DNA of 64,000 nucleotides from Phocoena phocoena. Its lineage: Eukaryota > Chordata > Mammalia > Artiodactyla > Phocoenidae. The notes under the pieces were generated by a model that was not told the origin of the DNA, ran no database searches, and saw nothing but the letters and a program-made list of their open reading frames with translations. The stretch covers positions 3,726,501-3,790,500 of the forward strand of contig NC_089222.1 in the NCBI RefSeq assembly GCF_963924675.1, written 5' to 3'. This document shows positions 22,129 through 34,369 of this stretch, piece by piece; the stretch's first letter is position 1, and the number at the start of each line of letters is the position of its first letter. The position numbers and the translations under genes are program-made.

Positions 22129-23087
22129 AGTTAAACCATCATTTTTGTCATATCTTTGCATACTAGGTTTTAAAAAAGTATACTATCGGAAGTATATTGC
22201 AGGCGGAAGCCTGTTGCACTCTACAGAATGTGTCTTTTAACTTGTGTGCATCTCAGCTTCTTCCTGTGGTGGGTAGGATAGTAAAAAGCACTCTGCCTCT
22301 CACCAAGGAGGTTTTGTGTTAAGTCTGTGCCTACACTGTGCAAACTGTAAAAGCACAGGACGAAGACGATGGTAAGAGGAATGATAATCACCTAAAATAA
22401 TTTATTAATTCTCAAAACATCCTTGTGAAATACAGGAAATTGAGACTGGCTTAATTGTTGGCAACCATTAAAGTGAGGCATGCCAAGGTTCTATTCTTGT
22501 TCTTCAGGTGGGTGGAGGGGCGCTTTCACTGCAGAGAGCTGCCGTTCAAGATGGGGAGGGAATGCCAAACCTCTCTGAGCAGTTGCAGGAGAAAAGAGGA
22601 AAAAGAAACAGGGCAGTTCCTACGTGGACGGGAGCAATGATGAATCACCAAACCTAGCACCCAGCTAGGCTGTAGTTCCCAGCTCCTTTGCAGTTAAACT
22701 TCGCCATGGGATTTGCTTTTTACAGGGAAAGGTGAACAGAAGGCATGCATACCTCCTCTAGCTTCACCCCATAAATACCTGCCAGCCACGATCCTCTCTC
22801 TCTTGCCCCATCTGCCAGTTGGATGCCAATACCCAGAGCACCCTAGGAAAGCAGGCGTGGAAGACAGCTGACCTTTGGCAGCCTGGGTTCCTGAGTGACT
22901 GCCTGGAGCCGCCCTTCTCACTACTGTTCCTCCCAGTCCAGGCATGTCGTCCGTCATTCCCGTTACCTACATTTACATCAAGTTTCATTGATTAAGTCAC
23001 TGAAATGTGGGAGGCTGGCTGCTACATTGGCAGCTGCTTTTAGCCAAACCATTACACTGATCAATATCTCCTTTACCCCAAAATCTG
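22129..23087. other. No recognised feature
   Basis: Unique; contains a MIR-like scrap near 22390-22445 that is too short to call. Confidence 0.4.
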
Positions 23088-24219
23088 CTGCATGCCAGTT
23101 TATTTACTTATTTTTAGGATTTATTTAATTTATTTTTTTTAACATCTGTATTAGAGTATAACTGCTTTACAGTGGTGTGTTAGTTTCTGCTTTATAACAA
23201 AGTGAATCAGCGATACATATACATAGATTCCCCATATCTCTTCTCTCTTGCGTCTCCCTCCCTCCCACCCTCCCTATCCCACCCCTCTAGGTGGTTACAA
23301 AGCACCAAGCTGATCTCCCTGTGCTATGCGGCTGCTTCCCACTAGCTATCTATTTTACGTTTGGTAGTATATATATATGTCCATGCCTGTCTCTCACTTT
23401 GTCCCAGCTTACCCTTCCCCTCCCTGTGTCCTCAAGTCCATTCTCTAGTAGGTTTGCATCTTTATTCCTGTCTTGCCCCTAGGTCCTTCATGACCATTTT
23501 TTTGCTTGTTTTTTAGATTCCATATATCTGTGTTAGCATACAGTATTTGTTTTTCTCTGACTTACTTCACTCTGTATGACAGACTCCAGGTCCATCCACC
23601 TCACTACAAATAACTCAGTTTTGTTTCTTTTTATGGCTGAGTAATATTCCATTGTATATATGTGCCACATCTTCTTTATCCATTCATCTGTTGATGGACA
23701 CTTAGGTTGCTTCCATGTCCTGGCTATTGTAAACAGAGCTGCAATGAACATTGTGGTACATGACTCTTTTTGAATTTTGGTTTTCTCAGGGTATATGCCC
23801 AGTAGTGGGATTGCTGGGTCCTATGGTAGTTCTATTTTTAGTTTTTTAAGGAACCTCCATGCTGTTCTCCATAGTGGCTGTATCAATTTACATTCCCACT
23901 AACAGTGCAAGAGGGTTCCCTTTTCTCCACACCCTCTCCAGCATTTATTGTTTCTAGATTTTTTGATGATGGCCATGCTGACTGGTGTGAGGTGATACCT
24001 CATTGTAGTTTTGATTTGCATTTCTCTAATGATTAGTGATGCTGAGCGTCCTTTCATGTGTTTGTTGGCAATCTGTATATCTTTGAAGAAATGTCTATTT
24101 AGGTCTTCTGCCCATTTTTGGATTGGGGTGTTTGTTTTTTTGATATTGAGCTGCCTGAGCTGCTTGTAAATTTTGGAGATTAACCCTTTGTCAGTTGCGT
24201 CATTCTGCATGCCACTTTA
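23088..24219 (-). mobile_element. L1, antisense, 5'-truncated, 1.1 kb, with TSD
   Basis: From a T-rich tail (~23103-23142) through the 3' UTR to the C-terminal part of ORF2 in antisense. Minus-strand frames read [15 protein letters not shown] (ORF2 Cys motif, near 23900) and [13 protein letters not shown] (near 24100). The TSD CTGCATGCCASTTTA (S = C or G) lies at 23088-23102 and 24205-24219 with one mismatch. A typical dead 5'-truncated insertion of a cetartiodactyl L1. Confidence 0.95.
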
Positions 24220-25568
24220 AATGTCAGTCAGATTGTTTGCCTGTTTCCGTAAATAAAGATTCCATCTAGAAAGAAAAAATGTCCTTCCAAGAATTAGGGG
24301 AGATTCTACTTTGTATGTGTGCTCATCTGACTGTTTTCCTCCTGACTCCCAGCTGAGATCGGCCAGGTCGGTAAACGAGAGTTTTGACTGAGGGATAGCA
24401 GACCAGGAGGAGATGGTACAGCAAGGATGCAGGAGGAGTCTGCTGAAGAGAACAACTTGGCCATTCCGAGTTCAGCAGATTCTTTAGGCGAGAGCAGAGT
24501 CAGAGAGCGAGGTAGGATGTCTCCTGACTTGACAGTGTTGCCGAGACTGGCCTTGAGAGCAAGGGGAAGAGGAGCTTTACGGCACTGACCCACTGGGGAG
24601 GCAGGTTCTGGGTTTCTAGGGTCCAGCGACCTTGGAGTGAACTTCACTGAAATATACTCTGGGTATAGGTTGATGGAGCTTGGCTTAAGTATATTTATCA
24701 CGATTTTACAGATGAGAAAAGTGACACATTTGATTTGCCTGAGATCATGCAATACAATTCATTCCCAAAACCTTTAGGATCCTAGTTTCCTGTTTCTCCC
24801 GAAGCCCAAGGCAGCAAGCTCTGCCCACCACTTCATCGTCCTCAGGGCAATATCAGCTTCCCATTCCCGCCGCGCTGTCCCCACACCCATACCCTGTGCC
24901 AGCCTGTGAACCAGCAAATTGGAAATTTGACACCCATAGAGAACGCAGTTGAGACGCAGGCCAGTCAGTCACAGATGTGGAAAAATACGACACTGGTGTA
25001 CTGCCATTGAGCACATTCCTCTGTCCCTTACGAGCAAGAAAGACAATCACCATAAGAAAACTGCTCCCTGAAGCATGGTGGCACCCGCCTTTGCCAGGCA
25101 GGGCACGGAAGGAAGAGAGGGCGCTCCCTGGCTTTTGCTCTGGTTGCACACATCTGCCAGGCTCCCCGAAGCTCCACAGATCTCCCTGCAGGAGCGGCCG
25201 TGGGCAAGGCCCTCCTCCCCGCTGGGCATGGGTAATGCCTCCTGGCAAAGACCTCGGGCACATCCATCTCTCTCCAGGCCCATCGAGGTCTGCCGTGTGT
25301 CTGCAGAACAGATGCGAGAGTCTGCTTGTCTGCCTGTTGGCAGCTCCATTTCACTCCATAAACATTTATTGAGGTTCTCCTCGTGCCAGGCCCAGAGCCG
25401 AGGGCTGTTCTCTGGACGTGTAGGGACGTGAACTGCACTCCTCGGCACCACGCACAGGTGTCCGTCCCCCCAGCATCACCCAACAACAGATGAGTGGCAA
25501 AGAAACACCGAAAAGACACCAACAACGCAGAGCACGGAGGATAGACTTGGTCAGGAGAGAAACGCCAG
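24220..25568. other. Mostly unique, GC-richer stretch
   Basis: There are small MIR-like scraps near 24690-24765 ('cgattttacagatgagaaaagtgacac') and 25360-25390 ('aaacatttattgaggttctcc'). Long frames exist on both strands over 25.0-25.65 kb (up to 206 residues), but they overlap each other, match nothing I know and cross repeat scraps. I do not call a gene. Confidence 0.4.
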
Positions 25569-25695
25569 CGCTCCTCAAACTTCGACGTGCACACAGTCAC
25601 CTGGTTCAAATGCAACCTCTGACTCCGAAGGTCTGGGGTCCGGCCCAAGACGCTGCCTTTCTCACCAGCTCCCAGCTGACGCCAATGCCGTTCAT
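25569..25695 (+). mobile_element. MER5-like hAT relic
   Basis: 'gcgctcctcaaacttcgacgtgcacacagtcacctgg' and 'gccaatgcc' end; diverged. Confidence 0.6.
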
Positions 25696-25814
25696 CTGAG
25701 GACCCGACCTAGAGGAGTGAGAGGCTTACCTGGTCTTCATGCTGCTCTGATAGTGGAGTTGGCCGTTGTGCGGGCAGGTAGGGGGGATATATTTGATACA
25801 AATCTACATGTGCC

Positions 25815-26010
25815 CATAAGGAAATGAGTGTAGGGAACTCACTTTGTATGACGCCAGGTACCCTGCTGATCTAATTCAACAAATTCTCATGGGTAGGTGT
25901 CGTTACATCCCTTTCCCAGGTGAGAAAGCGTAAATTCAGAGTGACGGAGTAACCTGTCTCCAGCCCCACAGCTAGTTAGTAGTAAAGGTAAGATTTGAAA
26001 CGAAGTCTAG
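25815..26010 (-). mobile_element. MIR, antisense
   Basis: 'ctttcccaggtgagaaagcgtaaattcagagtgacggagtaacctgtctccagccccacagctagttagtag' is the antisense MIR core and 5' part. Confidence 0.75.
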
Positions 26011-27869
26011 ATATCTTTTAAAATCCACGTTTTACTGACCCTCCTATACTGTCCCCTCATCCATTTAGGCTGACTTCTGTCTCAAAATAGATGGCTTCAA
26101 GTCCACAGATTTCGAAATGGGAGTTGCCTTTCAGGTGGCCCTCGAAGCCCAGTAAAATCTAATATGTGGCTCTCTGCTCGCCAGCACTGCTCAATTAATC
26201 CAATTTTTTAAAACCACGGCTATCATTAAAGCCTCTATATGGATGTTAAAGGACAGCAACAGCACCGAATTGGTAGGTTTTCCCCTTCTGGCAATGACCT
26301 GACAGCAATGTACAGGTATCAATATCTGGAAGGTGATGGATTTTTGTCATGTCGGAGCAAAACAATAACAACAAAGGCCAAGGGTGAAATTCCTTCCAGC
26401 ATTAAAAGAAATACTGTGAGGACTGTTTACCAGGAGGCCTATGGCACAGCCCAGCAAGTCTCCGGAGAACGAACACACGAGGATTGCTACGGCAGCTCAG
26501 CCAAGTATTCAAACTATATTGGGTTTCATGCTTAAAGAATTATGTTTATTGTTTCCTCTAATCAATTTTACTTCACGAAATAAAGAGTGATAGATCATTC
26601 TTCAGTTCTTGGAAGAAAGGAGTGTCAGAAACCTTACAAATCAAGTATGTGTTAGAGAAAATGGGTACGGAGTGGATTCTTAACTGCAGAGAGAATGTAT
26701 AGCCCTCTCTTTAAGCTCACGGGAGATCGTGACCTCAAAAAGCACCCATGATTTCTCAAGAGAACTATTACTTAACAAAATCTCCACAACAGCAATGAAT
26801 AACAGCCTGCCAAGGAATATAAATAGAAAAGGATTTAATATAGATCCCATAGTCAGGAGATGATTAGCCAAGGGAGTCTGGTGTTAATAAGATCACTCTC
26901 AACCCCCAAAGCAAATTCCTCACAAAATAATATTAATATCATTAACTCTTCTAAGGAGAGAAGATATTCCTCTATTATTTGCATCCCAATTGGCATTTCT
27001 TCTTCTATAAGGGAAATAAGTCAAAATGATAAAATAATTCCATTTTGAGGTAGTTCTTAATCTGCTGATCTAACTGTAGCTTTGAATTTATAGTGGGATA
27101 GTGTCCGTGTTTTATATCTAAATGCAATGAATCTCTGATAAGAACTAAAAATGAAAATGACCTGAATTATTTCCCATCATTTGCTTATTTCCATAACTGC
27201 AGCCAGTCTTGGGTGGTTCTCAATCTTTCCCCTCCCTACTTCATTCTATTACTCTCAGGAATGTTGCTCAATAGAAAATCAAACCAACAAAAATGGAGAA
27301 CTCTTAATGCATCATTAGGCCTTTGGAGCATGAAAATAGGAGACATCAATTACGGACAAGGGTCCAGGAGTATACTTTCTGTTTTCAGATTATTAAAACT
27401 CAAAAGAAATGATTTTTCAGTTGGCTCGTTCACGTATAATTATATGTAGTAGCTCCATGTAATAATATAAAAGGCAATAGATATAAAGCCCCCCAAAATA
27501 TGCATTAATAAATATTAAATACCTAAATGTCTATATTTCAATTATTTCTAAACCTATTGCAATCCATTATCATTAATAGTTATAAAACTATAAAATGTTT
27601 GCTAATGATCTCATTGATAGTAACTTATTTTATTAGTTGTTCTTTGTTATATTATAAAAGACTATTAGTATTAGAATTATGTAATTAACTTGCCTGCTGT
27701 TGGTCTAATTTTTCTACTCACCTAAAAGGTGAAAACACAATAGCATTTAATTTTGATTTAAGGGGTTACTATAAATTTAATATTTTTTCTTTGAAATCTA
27801 GTTCTAAGCTTGACCTTACTAAAATACTTTATGGTATTTCATAAGTCATCAAAACTGCAACACACCTTC
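26011..27869. other. Repeat-poor AT-rich block
   Basis: About 1.86 kb with no interspersed repeat that I can name, strongly A/T rich from about 26.5 kb on. The frame at 26239-26535 (98 residues) has no recognisable domain. The absence of insertions contrasts with the flanks and would fit conserved non-coding DNA, but this cannot be judged without alignments. Confidence 0.4.
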
Positions 27870-28235
27870 TGAAATATCTTTTTTTTTTAAATATTTATTT
27901 GTTTTTATTTTTGGCTGTATTGGGTCTTCATTGCTGTGCACAGGCTTTCTCTAGTTGTGGTGAGTGGGCTTCGTTGCGATGCATGGGCTTCTCATTGTGT
28001 GGCTTCTCTTGTTGTGGAGCATGGGCTCTACGTGCGTGGGCTTCAGTATTTGTGGCTCATGGGCTCAGTAGTTGTGGCTCGCGGGCTCTAGAGCGCAGGC
28101 TCAGTAGTTGTGGAGCGTGGACTTAGTTGCTCTGCAGCACGTGGGATCTTCCCTGACCAGGGATCCAACCTGTGTCCCCGGCATTGCAGGCGGATTCTTA
28201 ACCACTGCGCCACCAGGAAAGCCCTGGAATATCTT
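27870..28235 (-). mobile_element. CHR-type SINE, long subtype, antisense, with TSD
   Basis: A T-rich tail, then the antisense body with 'tagttgtggctc' repeats, ending 'caccaggaaagccc'. The TSD TGRAATATCTT (R = A or G) lies at 27870-27880 and 28225-28235 with one mismatch. Confidence 0.93.
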
Positions 28236-28696
28236 AAATTAAGTAAGAACTTTCTGACTCACGACAGCAGTTTGAGAAGGTTATGGTAACCCTCACCTAG
28301 GCATCAGTTCTGACCAATTATAAGCACGTGGCCATGTGCTGTGGCCGAAGAGCTGGGTTTGTGCATGTCTTTTTGTATACAAATCAATGTTGATGTCATC
28401 TCTAGGGCTATGGCAGGTAAATTTCTTTTTTTCTAATTGTATTTTGAAATCTTATGTAATATTTTTAGAAGGATGACCCTAAATGGAAAAACTAGGGACA
28501 TACCCATGGAATTGCTCACTTGAATATACAATAAGTAAAGTTTAAGAAAGCAATAGGTAAACATCTGGTTTTGTTTGGTTGAGTGTTTTCCATCTTTTAG
28601 AGCAACTCCTGGATACTGACCTCAAGGGAAAATACTGTAATGGTTTTCATTTAAAATGTCTTCCTGGAATCTACTGCCCCATTGCTCTCTAAACTA
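28236..28696. other. No recognised feature
   Basis: Unique stretch. Confidence 0.35.
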
Positions 28697-28753
28697 TTGA
28701 GTTGGCCAAAAAGTTCGTTCAGGTTTTCCGAACAAACTTTTTGGCCAGCCCAA
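28697..28753. mobile_element. Mariner-type palindromic MITE, hairpin
   Basis: A 57 bp near-perfect palindrome. The 24 bp arms TTGAGTTGGCCAAAAAGTTC+GTTC and GAACAAACTTTTTGGCC+AGCCCAA differ at about 3 positions, with a 9 nt loop. It is flanked by TA on both sides (28695-28696 and 28754-28755), the mariner/Tc1 target duplication. In cattle, related hairpins are the source of the miR-2284/2285 family. RNA from either strand would fold here; whether it is processed is unknown. Confidence 0.85.
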
Positions 28754-28799
28754 TACTTTGAAGAACCTGAATCAGCGTGTGTATCACAGTGCATTACGA

Positions 28800-28938
28800 T
28801 GTTTATCTTCCCAGCTAGAACCTGACTTCCAAGAGGTTAGGCGCTGTGTAATTGGTATGTGTGTGTTTTGTTTTTATCCTGGACACCTCGTATAGCTGAA
28901 ACCGGATAGATGCTCAATAAATATTTATTAAGTGATTC
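28800..28938 (+). mobile_element. L2-like LINE 3' end
   Basis: Ends in 'agatgctcaataaatatttattaagtga', the typical L2 3' terminus; the 5' part 'cttccaagaggttaggc' is diverged. Confidence 0.55.
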
Positions 28939-29554
28939 ACTAGTGGTTGTGCTGGGTGTCATCTTCACATTTGTGCTTCAAGTCATTTTCACATTTTGCT
29001 TTTCTCTTACTCATGCCAGACCAAAGAAAATGGCCCAGTAGGTATAGGAGCACATGCTAACCATTTAGATTCCAAATCCATAAATAGTATTTATATATGT
29101 TGTCTCAAGCAATCCTTTCAAACCCATTGTGAGTAAGAAGCCTTGGTTTTGTATTTCATACAAAGGAAATCTAGAGCTCATACAGTGTGTCTTTCCCATA
29201 TTCCTATAGCTAGGCTGGAATGTTGTAAAAGCATGCTTGGATCCAGGTCCTTAGGCACAAAATTCCAAAAGCAACATTCCATGCTGGGGATTTCTGGAAT
29301 TCCATCCACCTCAACTAAGGCAGCAACAGGCCAAGAAGAGATGAAGCTTCAACCCAGGATTCAAATTCTAACTATACCATTCCTTTATGTCCTCACTGCT
29401 TCACTTAATAAGGAACAGATAAACACTGGTCTGATATGGGCAGTTCCACGTTCTGTCAGTTTTAAATCCACTGCATGAGAAGTGATGGTGGTTGATAAAA
29501 TGCTGGGTGTCCCAATCTAGAATCATGTAATAAGAACCCGAGTGCTTTAAGCCC
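28939..29554. other. No recognised feature
   Basis: Mostly unique. The frame at 29143-29478 (111 residues) has no recognisable similarity. Confidence 0.4.
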
Positions 29555-29740
29555 ATCTGTCCATTTAATCTTCACAACCACCACTGAGTTAGGTGTTAAT
29601 GATCCCATTTTGCAGGTGGGGAAACTAAGTCTCAGAGAAGTTAAATAACCTTGCCAAGGGTCACACATCTGGTGAGTGTCAGAGCCCTAATTCAAAGTTC
29701 AATTAGTCTGACTCAGAGCTATTCTCTTAACCACACCATC
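29555..29740 (-). mobile_element. MIR, antisense
   Basis: 'gatcccattttgcaggtggggaaactaagtctcagagaagttaaataaccttgccaagggtcacacatctgg' is a well-kept antisense MIR. Confidence 0.88.
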
Positions 29741-30334
29741 TTTTTACCCCTGCTTCCATGCAGTGGAAGACAATGATAAAAACCTTATGAACCTCAAACT
29801 CAATCTGTAGAACAAGCTTTCTGGGCCTCCTTGTGCACTTTGATATATTGTAAAATAAATTATTCTTTTAAATCAGTGTTTTTAAAGGACATTCTCCCAA
29901 TCTCTGAAGACAAATGTCATTTACTGCAGATTGGGAGCTACGCTTGGATTATCCAAACTGTTCCTTCACACTCTTTCCAGTTCCGTGGGTAATTCCTCAC
30001 ACTTTTCCCTGGTCCCTTTTGCTTGTGCAAACTTGAGTACCACCCAAGAAAAAGTGGCATTCTAAACACCTGTGTAAGGTTAAACCCTCAGGAAATAGCA
30101 TTAGAGATTTAATTATCTTCCTTGGTTTTTTGTTTGTTTGCTTGGCAAAGAAAACAAAAGTACATCATTAAGGCACACTCTCAAATCTGGAAGCCAAAGC
30201 CAAACATTTCCTAGTCTTACTGTATTGGAGTACTCTGACATTTTTTGTCCAAGCCAATTCCTCGAGTATTCCTCAACGTTCGATAGAAAATTCAAGTATT
30301 TTCTATCATATTAAATACTCAAACATAAACTGGC
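29741..30334. other. No recognised feature
   Basis: Unique A/T-rich stretch. Confidence 0.4.
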
Positions 30335-30470
30335 AGCCCACGAGCCAAATTTAGGCACCAAATATATTAAGTTTTGGTGCTCCCATTATTTTTAATTTTG
30401 ATTTACTTGGCATTGAAAAAAAACCCTGGAGATTTTACACAGAGTTCCAGGCTCACAGAAGAATCCAGAT
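30335..30470. mobile_element. Unclassified old MER-type repeat
   Basis: 'ggcagcccacgagccaaatttaggc' with 'ccctggagattttacacagagttccaggc' is a combination I recall from an old mammalian DNA repeat; family not certain. Confidence 0.45.
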
Positions 30471-30856
30471 TTCTAAACCATCATTTCAAGTCAGACATTT
30501 GCCATTAAGAGGCTGAAACTGCTCCAGAGCAAAGCAAGTACCTGGAGCTGGGCTGCCTTCTCTCGAGTTCTCACACATCCTGCTGCCTGCCTTCTGCTCC
30601 AGACGCGTTCTACCACAGGACAAGAGCGTTTCCTCGTTTACTTAAGTTTGTTCTTCAATGGCCACGTCTCACATTACTAAATAAGCGAGTTCTGTTTTGT
30701 TGTTTTAACACCGAGGGTGTCTTTAATCTGTAATGGCTCGGATAGAAGATATACTTAAAGAATACCACTTCCTCCTTCAACGAAAGTGTATAGGTTTCAA
30801 ATCCATCTCCATGTCAGGTTATCTGGTCTGTCTCAGTTGACAAGGCTATTTCTCAG
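30471..30856. other. No recognised feature
   Basis: Unique stretch. Confidence 0.35.
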
Positions 30857-31049
30857 GTAGACAAAATGTGTGCCCCCATATCTCCCACTCTCTGATGTCT
30901 TTCCTGTGAATATGTTACCTTACTTGGGAAAACGGATTTTGCAGATGTAATCAAGATTACTGTAGAGCACAGGGAACTACAGGTATACACAATATCTTGT
31001 AATAACCTATAATGGAAAAGACTGAAAATAATATATATATACATATATA

Positions 31050-31090
<41 letters not shown>

Positions 31091-31705
31091 GTATAACTAA
31101 ACCACTTTGCTGTGCACTTGAAGCTAACACAACATTGTAAATTAACTATACTTCAATTTTTTTTAATTGAAAAAAAAAAGATTACTCATCAGTTGACCTT
31201 AAAATAGGGAGTTATCTTGGATTATCTGGGCGAGCCCAGTCTAAGCACAGGGGCCCTTCTGAAGCAGAGCACTTTCTCTGGCTGGAGGGAGGAACGACGT
31301 GGGAAAAGGAGGTCAGAGAGATCTGATGCATGAGGAGGACTGAGCCCACTGGTGCTGGTTTGGAAGATGGGAGGGTCCACGAGCCAAGAAACGCCTCGGG
31401 AAGTGGAGAATGATCCCCAGTTGACAGCCAACAAGGAAGTGAGGGCCTCAGTCTCACAACCACATGGAAATGAATTCTCCCAACAACACGAATGAGCCTG
31501 GAAGCAAATTATTTCCCAGAACTTCCAATGAAAGCTCAGGCTGGCCATCCCTTGATTTTGGTCCTTGTGAGACCCTAAGCAGAGTATCCAGCCAGACCTG
31601 CCTGGACTTCTCACCTACGGAGGCTGTGAGATAATAAATTTGTAATGTTTTAAGCCTCCTAGTTTGTGTCAATTTATTAAGGCAGTGATAGAAAATGAAT
31701 CCAGG
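30857..31705 (+). mobile_element. MLT1 LTR (ERVL-MaLR), split by an L1 tail
   Basis: The left part to ~30960 has 'cctgtgaatatgttaccttac' and 'ttgcagatgtaatcaagatta'. After the inserted L1 tail the LTR resumes at ~31187 with 'catcagttgaccttaaaatagggagttatcttggattatctggg'. It runs through 'agatgggagggtccacgagccaag' to the 3' end 'ataataaatttgtaatgttttaagcctcctagtttgtgtcaatttatta'. This is a solo LTR with no internal region. Confidence 0.85.
30953..31186 (+). mobile_element. L1 3' tail inserted in MLT1, with short TSD
   Basis: Only the last ~220 bp of an L1 3' UTR: 'gcacagggaact', 'taataacctataatggaaaagact', a long (TA)n/(TG)n block at ~31030-31088, 'cactttgctgtgcacttgaag', and an A-rich tail. 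The 9 bp TSD AAGATTACT lies at 30953-30961 and 31178-31186. Confidence 0.88.
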
Positions 31706-32489
31706 CCCCACGGTCACTAGTAACCCCAGTGGGTAGTATCAGAAAGGCTCTGAATGCTTCATCCATTGCAATCATTATTTCTTTGTTGTTAACCATTAAC
31801 TTTGCTGTTAATCATTTATGTTTCTAAGCTAATCCTATTGATTTGGAGCCTGTATTTATTTTCTATCACTGCCATAACAAATTAACACTAACCAGAAAAT
31901 AAAGGGGCCAAAATTGGTACTGAGAAAATTAAGTAAGTAATGATGAATCACATAGAAATTGAACCTCTTCAATTTAAATTTTTCAGAATGATCTCTTTTA
32001 ACTATAATGTTGGATGTATTAACGTGTGAAGGCAAGAAGAAGCTTCTACTCCACGTTTGACTTCTTTATTAAATTGGTTATCAAAACAATCCTAAAATTG
32101 CCATTTGTATCCGTGAAACATTTCACTAGAGTTTTAAGATTAAATAAGGAACAGATTCACAGAAGTCACCACTCTGGGGCCTTCTTTTGCCAAACTGTTT
32201 GTTTTTCAAATAATATCCGTAGAGTAAGCCTTATTTGCCTAGAGGAAAAACCTAAAGGAAGACAAGACGATATATTCACACTATGCGAGACTGTTTAAAC
32301 CGTACTCATCTTTGAGATCAGTGCCATTTTCAGCACAGGAGAAAGGGGGACAGAGTTTAAAACCAGGAAGGAGTGGGATCTGCAATTAAACCAATCCTTC
32401 TGCAACTCAGTGAAGTTTTCTTCATAGGATGTACTGTTACCTGAAATTATCATTTTGTCTACTTTGTTGTAGTATATTTCTCCTAATAG
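31706..32489. other. No recognised feature
   Basis: Unique A/T-rich stretch. A short 'ttctatcactgccataacaaatta' near 31860 resembles an old repeat but is too short to call. Confidence 0.4.
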
Positions 32490-32612
32490 AATGTCAGCCA
32501 CAAGAGGCCAGTGACTTTGCCTGCTTGTTCATTGATGGACAGCCAGCCTTTAGACTGGTGCCTGGTACATGGTAGATTCTCAATAAATTCTTGTTAAATG
32601 AATGAACAAATA
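32490..32612 (+). mobile_element. L2 LINE 3' end
   Basis: 'gtgcctggtacatggtagattctcaataaattcttgttaaatgaatgaa' is the typical L2 3' terminus. Confidence 0.8.
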
Positions 32613-33869
32613 GATGATGACAACTCTAGGTTAGCATCCAGCAGTTCTGAGAGACTGCATTTACCCTCATTCTTCCACTCACTAAACTGTCCCTATGCCT
32701 TTCGTTTCTAACCTTCATTTCTCTAGTGTCGCCACTGAAACAGGAAGTCTCTCCTTCTTTATTTGTTAAAAAGACACTATTGAGCACCTTGGACGATCCC
32801 TGGTTCCCTCAAGAGTCATTCATTTATTCAACAAAGAAGGCCAGTGGAGGAGGTCAGAAGGATAACCAGGGGCAGAGCACGCAGAGCCTCCTAGGCCCCT
32901 GCAAGGTCTTGGGTTTTTAGGAAGAGAGAGAGGTGGGAAGCCGTGGGTGGCCCATCACTCGGGGAAGTTTCTTATTCTGATTAGCATCTGAATGAGGCCC
33001 ATCTTGTGAGGCAAAGGTAGAAGCAAGGTCACCAGTCAGGGAGCTGTTGGAAGACTCCTGTTTTTGACTGCCCATGTCCTCATACAGCTCCAGCTAGGCT
33101 CTGGAAGGAACTTTGTCAGAGCACAAGATACATCTTGGAAGCCCTTCTAAGACAGTCAGCACAGACTGCCAGCTGCCGTCTCCTTCACATGCAGTTCCCC
33201 ACGTACAGCATCCACGGCCTCCTGGGCATTGCCTCTACTAAGAATCAGAGACACCACCCCCACCTGCAGAAGAGGAGGTCCCTCTGTGCTTATCCCTTGG
33301 CCAAGGCTCATTTCACCCACACAAGGCCATCCTGCTTCTCCTCTGCTCCAACCCAGTGTTTTGTACCATTCATTCACACTGAAGACAAACTACAGCATGT
33401 TTTTTTTTTTCCAAAAATTAAACAGTGCATTGCCTTAGAAAGAAGAGCAAGAAGCCACTGAAGTCTCTTAAGGCTCTTCCAAAGTTGTGGTGCTTAGGTC
33501 ATCCCACCTGAAAACACCCCTAGTTTTCAGGCTTCCCCAGTAGACACACTGGAGAGAGAGAGAGAGACAATGATGAGCTGCCCTTACCACGCTTTCCTAT
33601 AAGGCTCTCATCCTAAGATGTACCCAGCTGACCTCCTCTACAAGTTGAGCCCACAGGCCAATGAATGCCAGTCTCCCCACCCATCATTACTTTGCAGTGT
33701 TATTAGATCAGATACTATGGCTTCAGGGCATTCCTGCGGCTCACCATCAATATGAACGTAGTCAAAGAAACCCAGTGTCGCTGCAGGATGGAGCACGGCA
33801 GCTAAGAAGAGCTGAGTTGCTACTCCCATACTTTGAGTCCTGCAACCTTTGCTCAAGCAATTGAACCTT
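32613..33869. other. No recognised feature
   Basis: Unique sequence with a short (GA)n at 33550-33567. The frames at 33135-33461 and 33638-33976 overlap others and have no recognisable product. Confidence 0.42.
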
Positions 33870-34000
33870 GTTTGGTCCGTTTCCTCACCTCTAATATGGG
33901 CCCACTGGGCGTGAGGAATAAATAAAACATGTATCAAACGTGTAGCACAGAATCTGGCACGTAGCAAGCACTCCATAAATATTAGTTTTCATCATTTAAA
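33870..34000 (+). mobile_element. MIR-like SINE 3' part, sense
   Basis: 'ccgtttcctcacctctaatatggg', then 'tagcacagaatctggcacgtagcaagcactccataaatatta'. Confidence 0.75.
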
Positions 34001-34369
34001 CCATTATTCTAACTGTCATCATCACTGCGAAGACGGACATCAACAGTACCCAAGCTCAGGAAGCAGGGAGGCCACCTTTATATATATCACCTGGTGGTAA
34101 AGACTCCTTGGAAAATGTCATTCTAGAGCATGGATCCACAAACCAATTTTTCTAATCCCTTGCTTCCACCTCTTCTATGTTTATTTGTTGACAAAGGGAA
34201 AACTGAGGCAAGAATTTTAAGGTTCTTCAAGTTTCAAGTGATGGATGCAAAGACCACCAAGTAGGAAAGGCAGAGGCCATGTGGTAGACTCAAGCCTTTG
34301 ATGGTGGTTAACAGCTGGGCAGAAGCTCACGTAGATCTTTCTATTTTGTTTCTGCTTATGTAAGAACGA
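34001..34369. other. No recognised feature
   Basis: Unique stretch. Confidence 0.35.

Noticed and set aside
25028..25648. 206-residue antisense frame and its overlapping partners
   Set aside because: Four frames on both strands overlap, no domain is recognisable and a MIR scrap lies inside; not enough for a gene.
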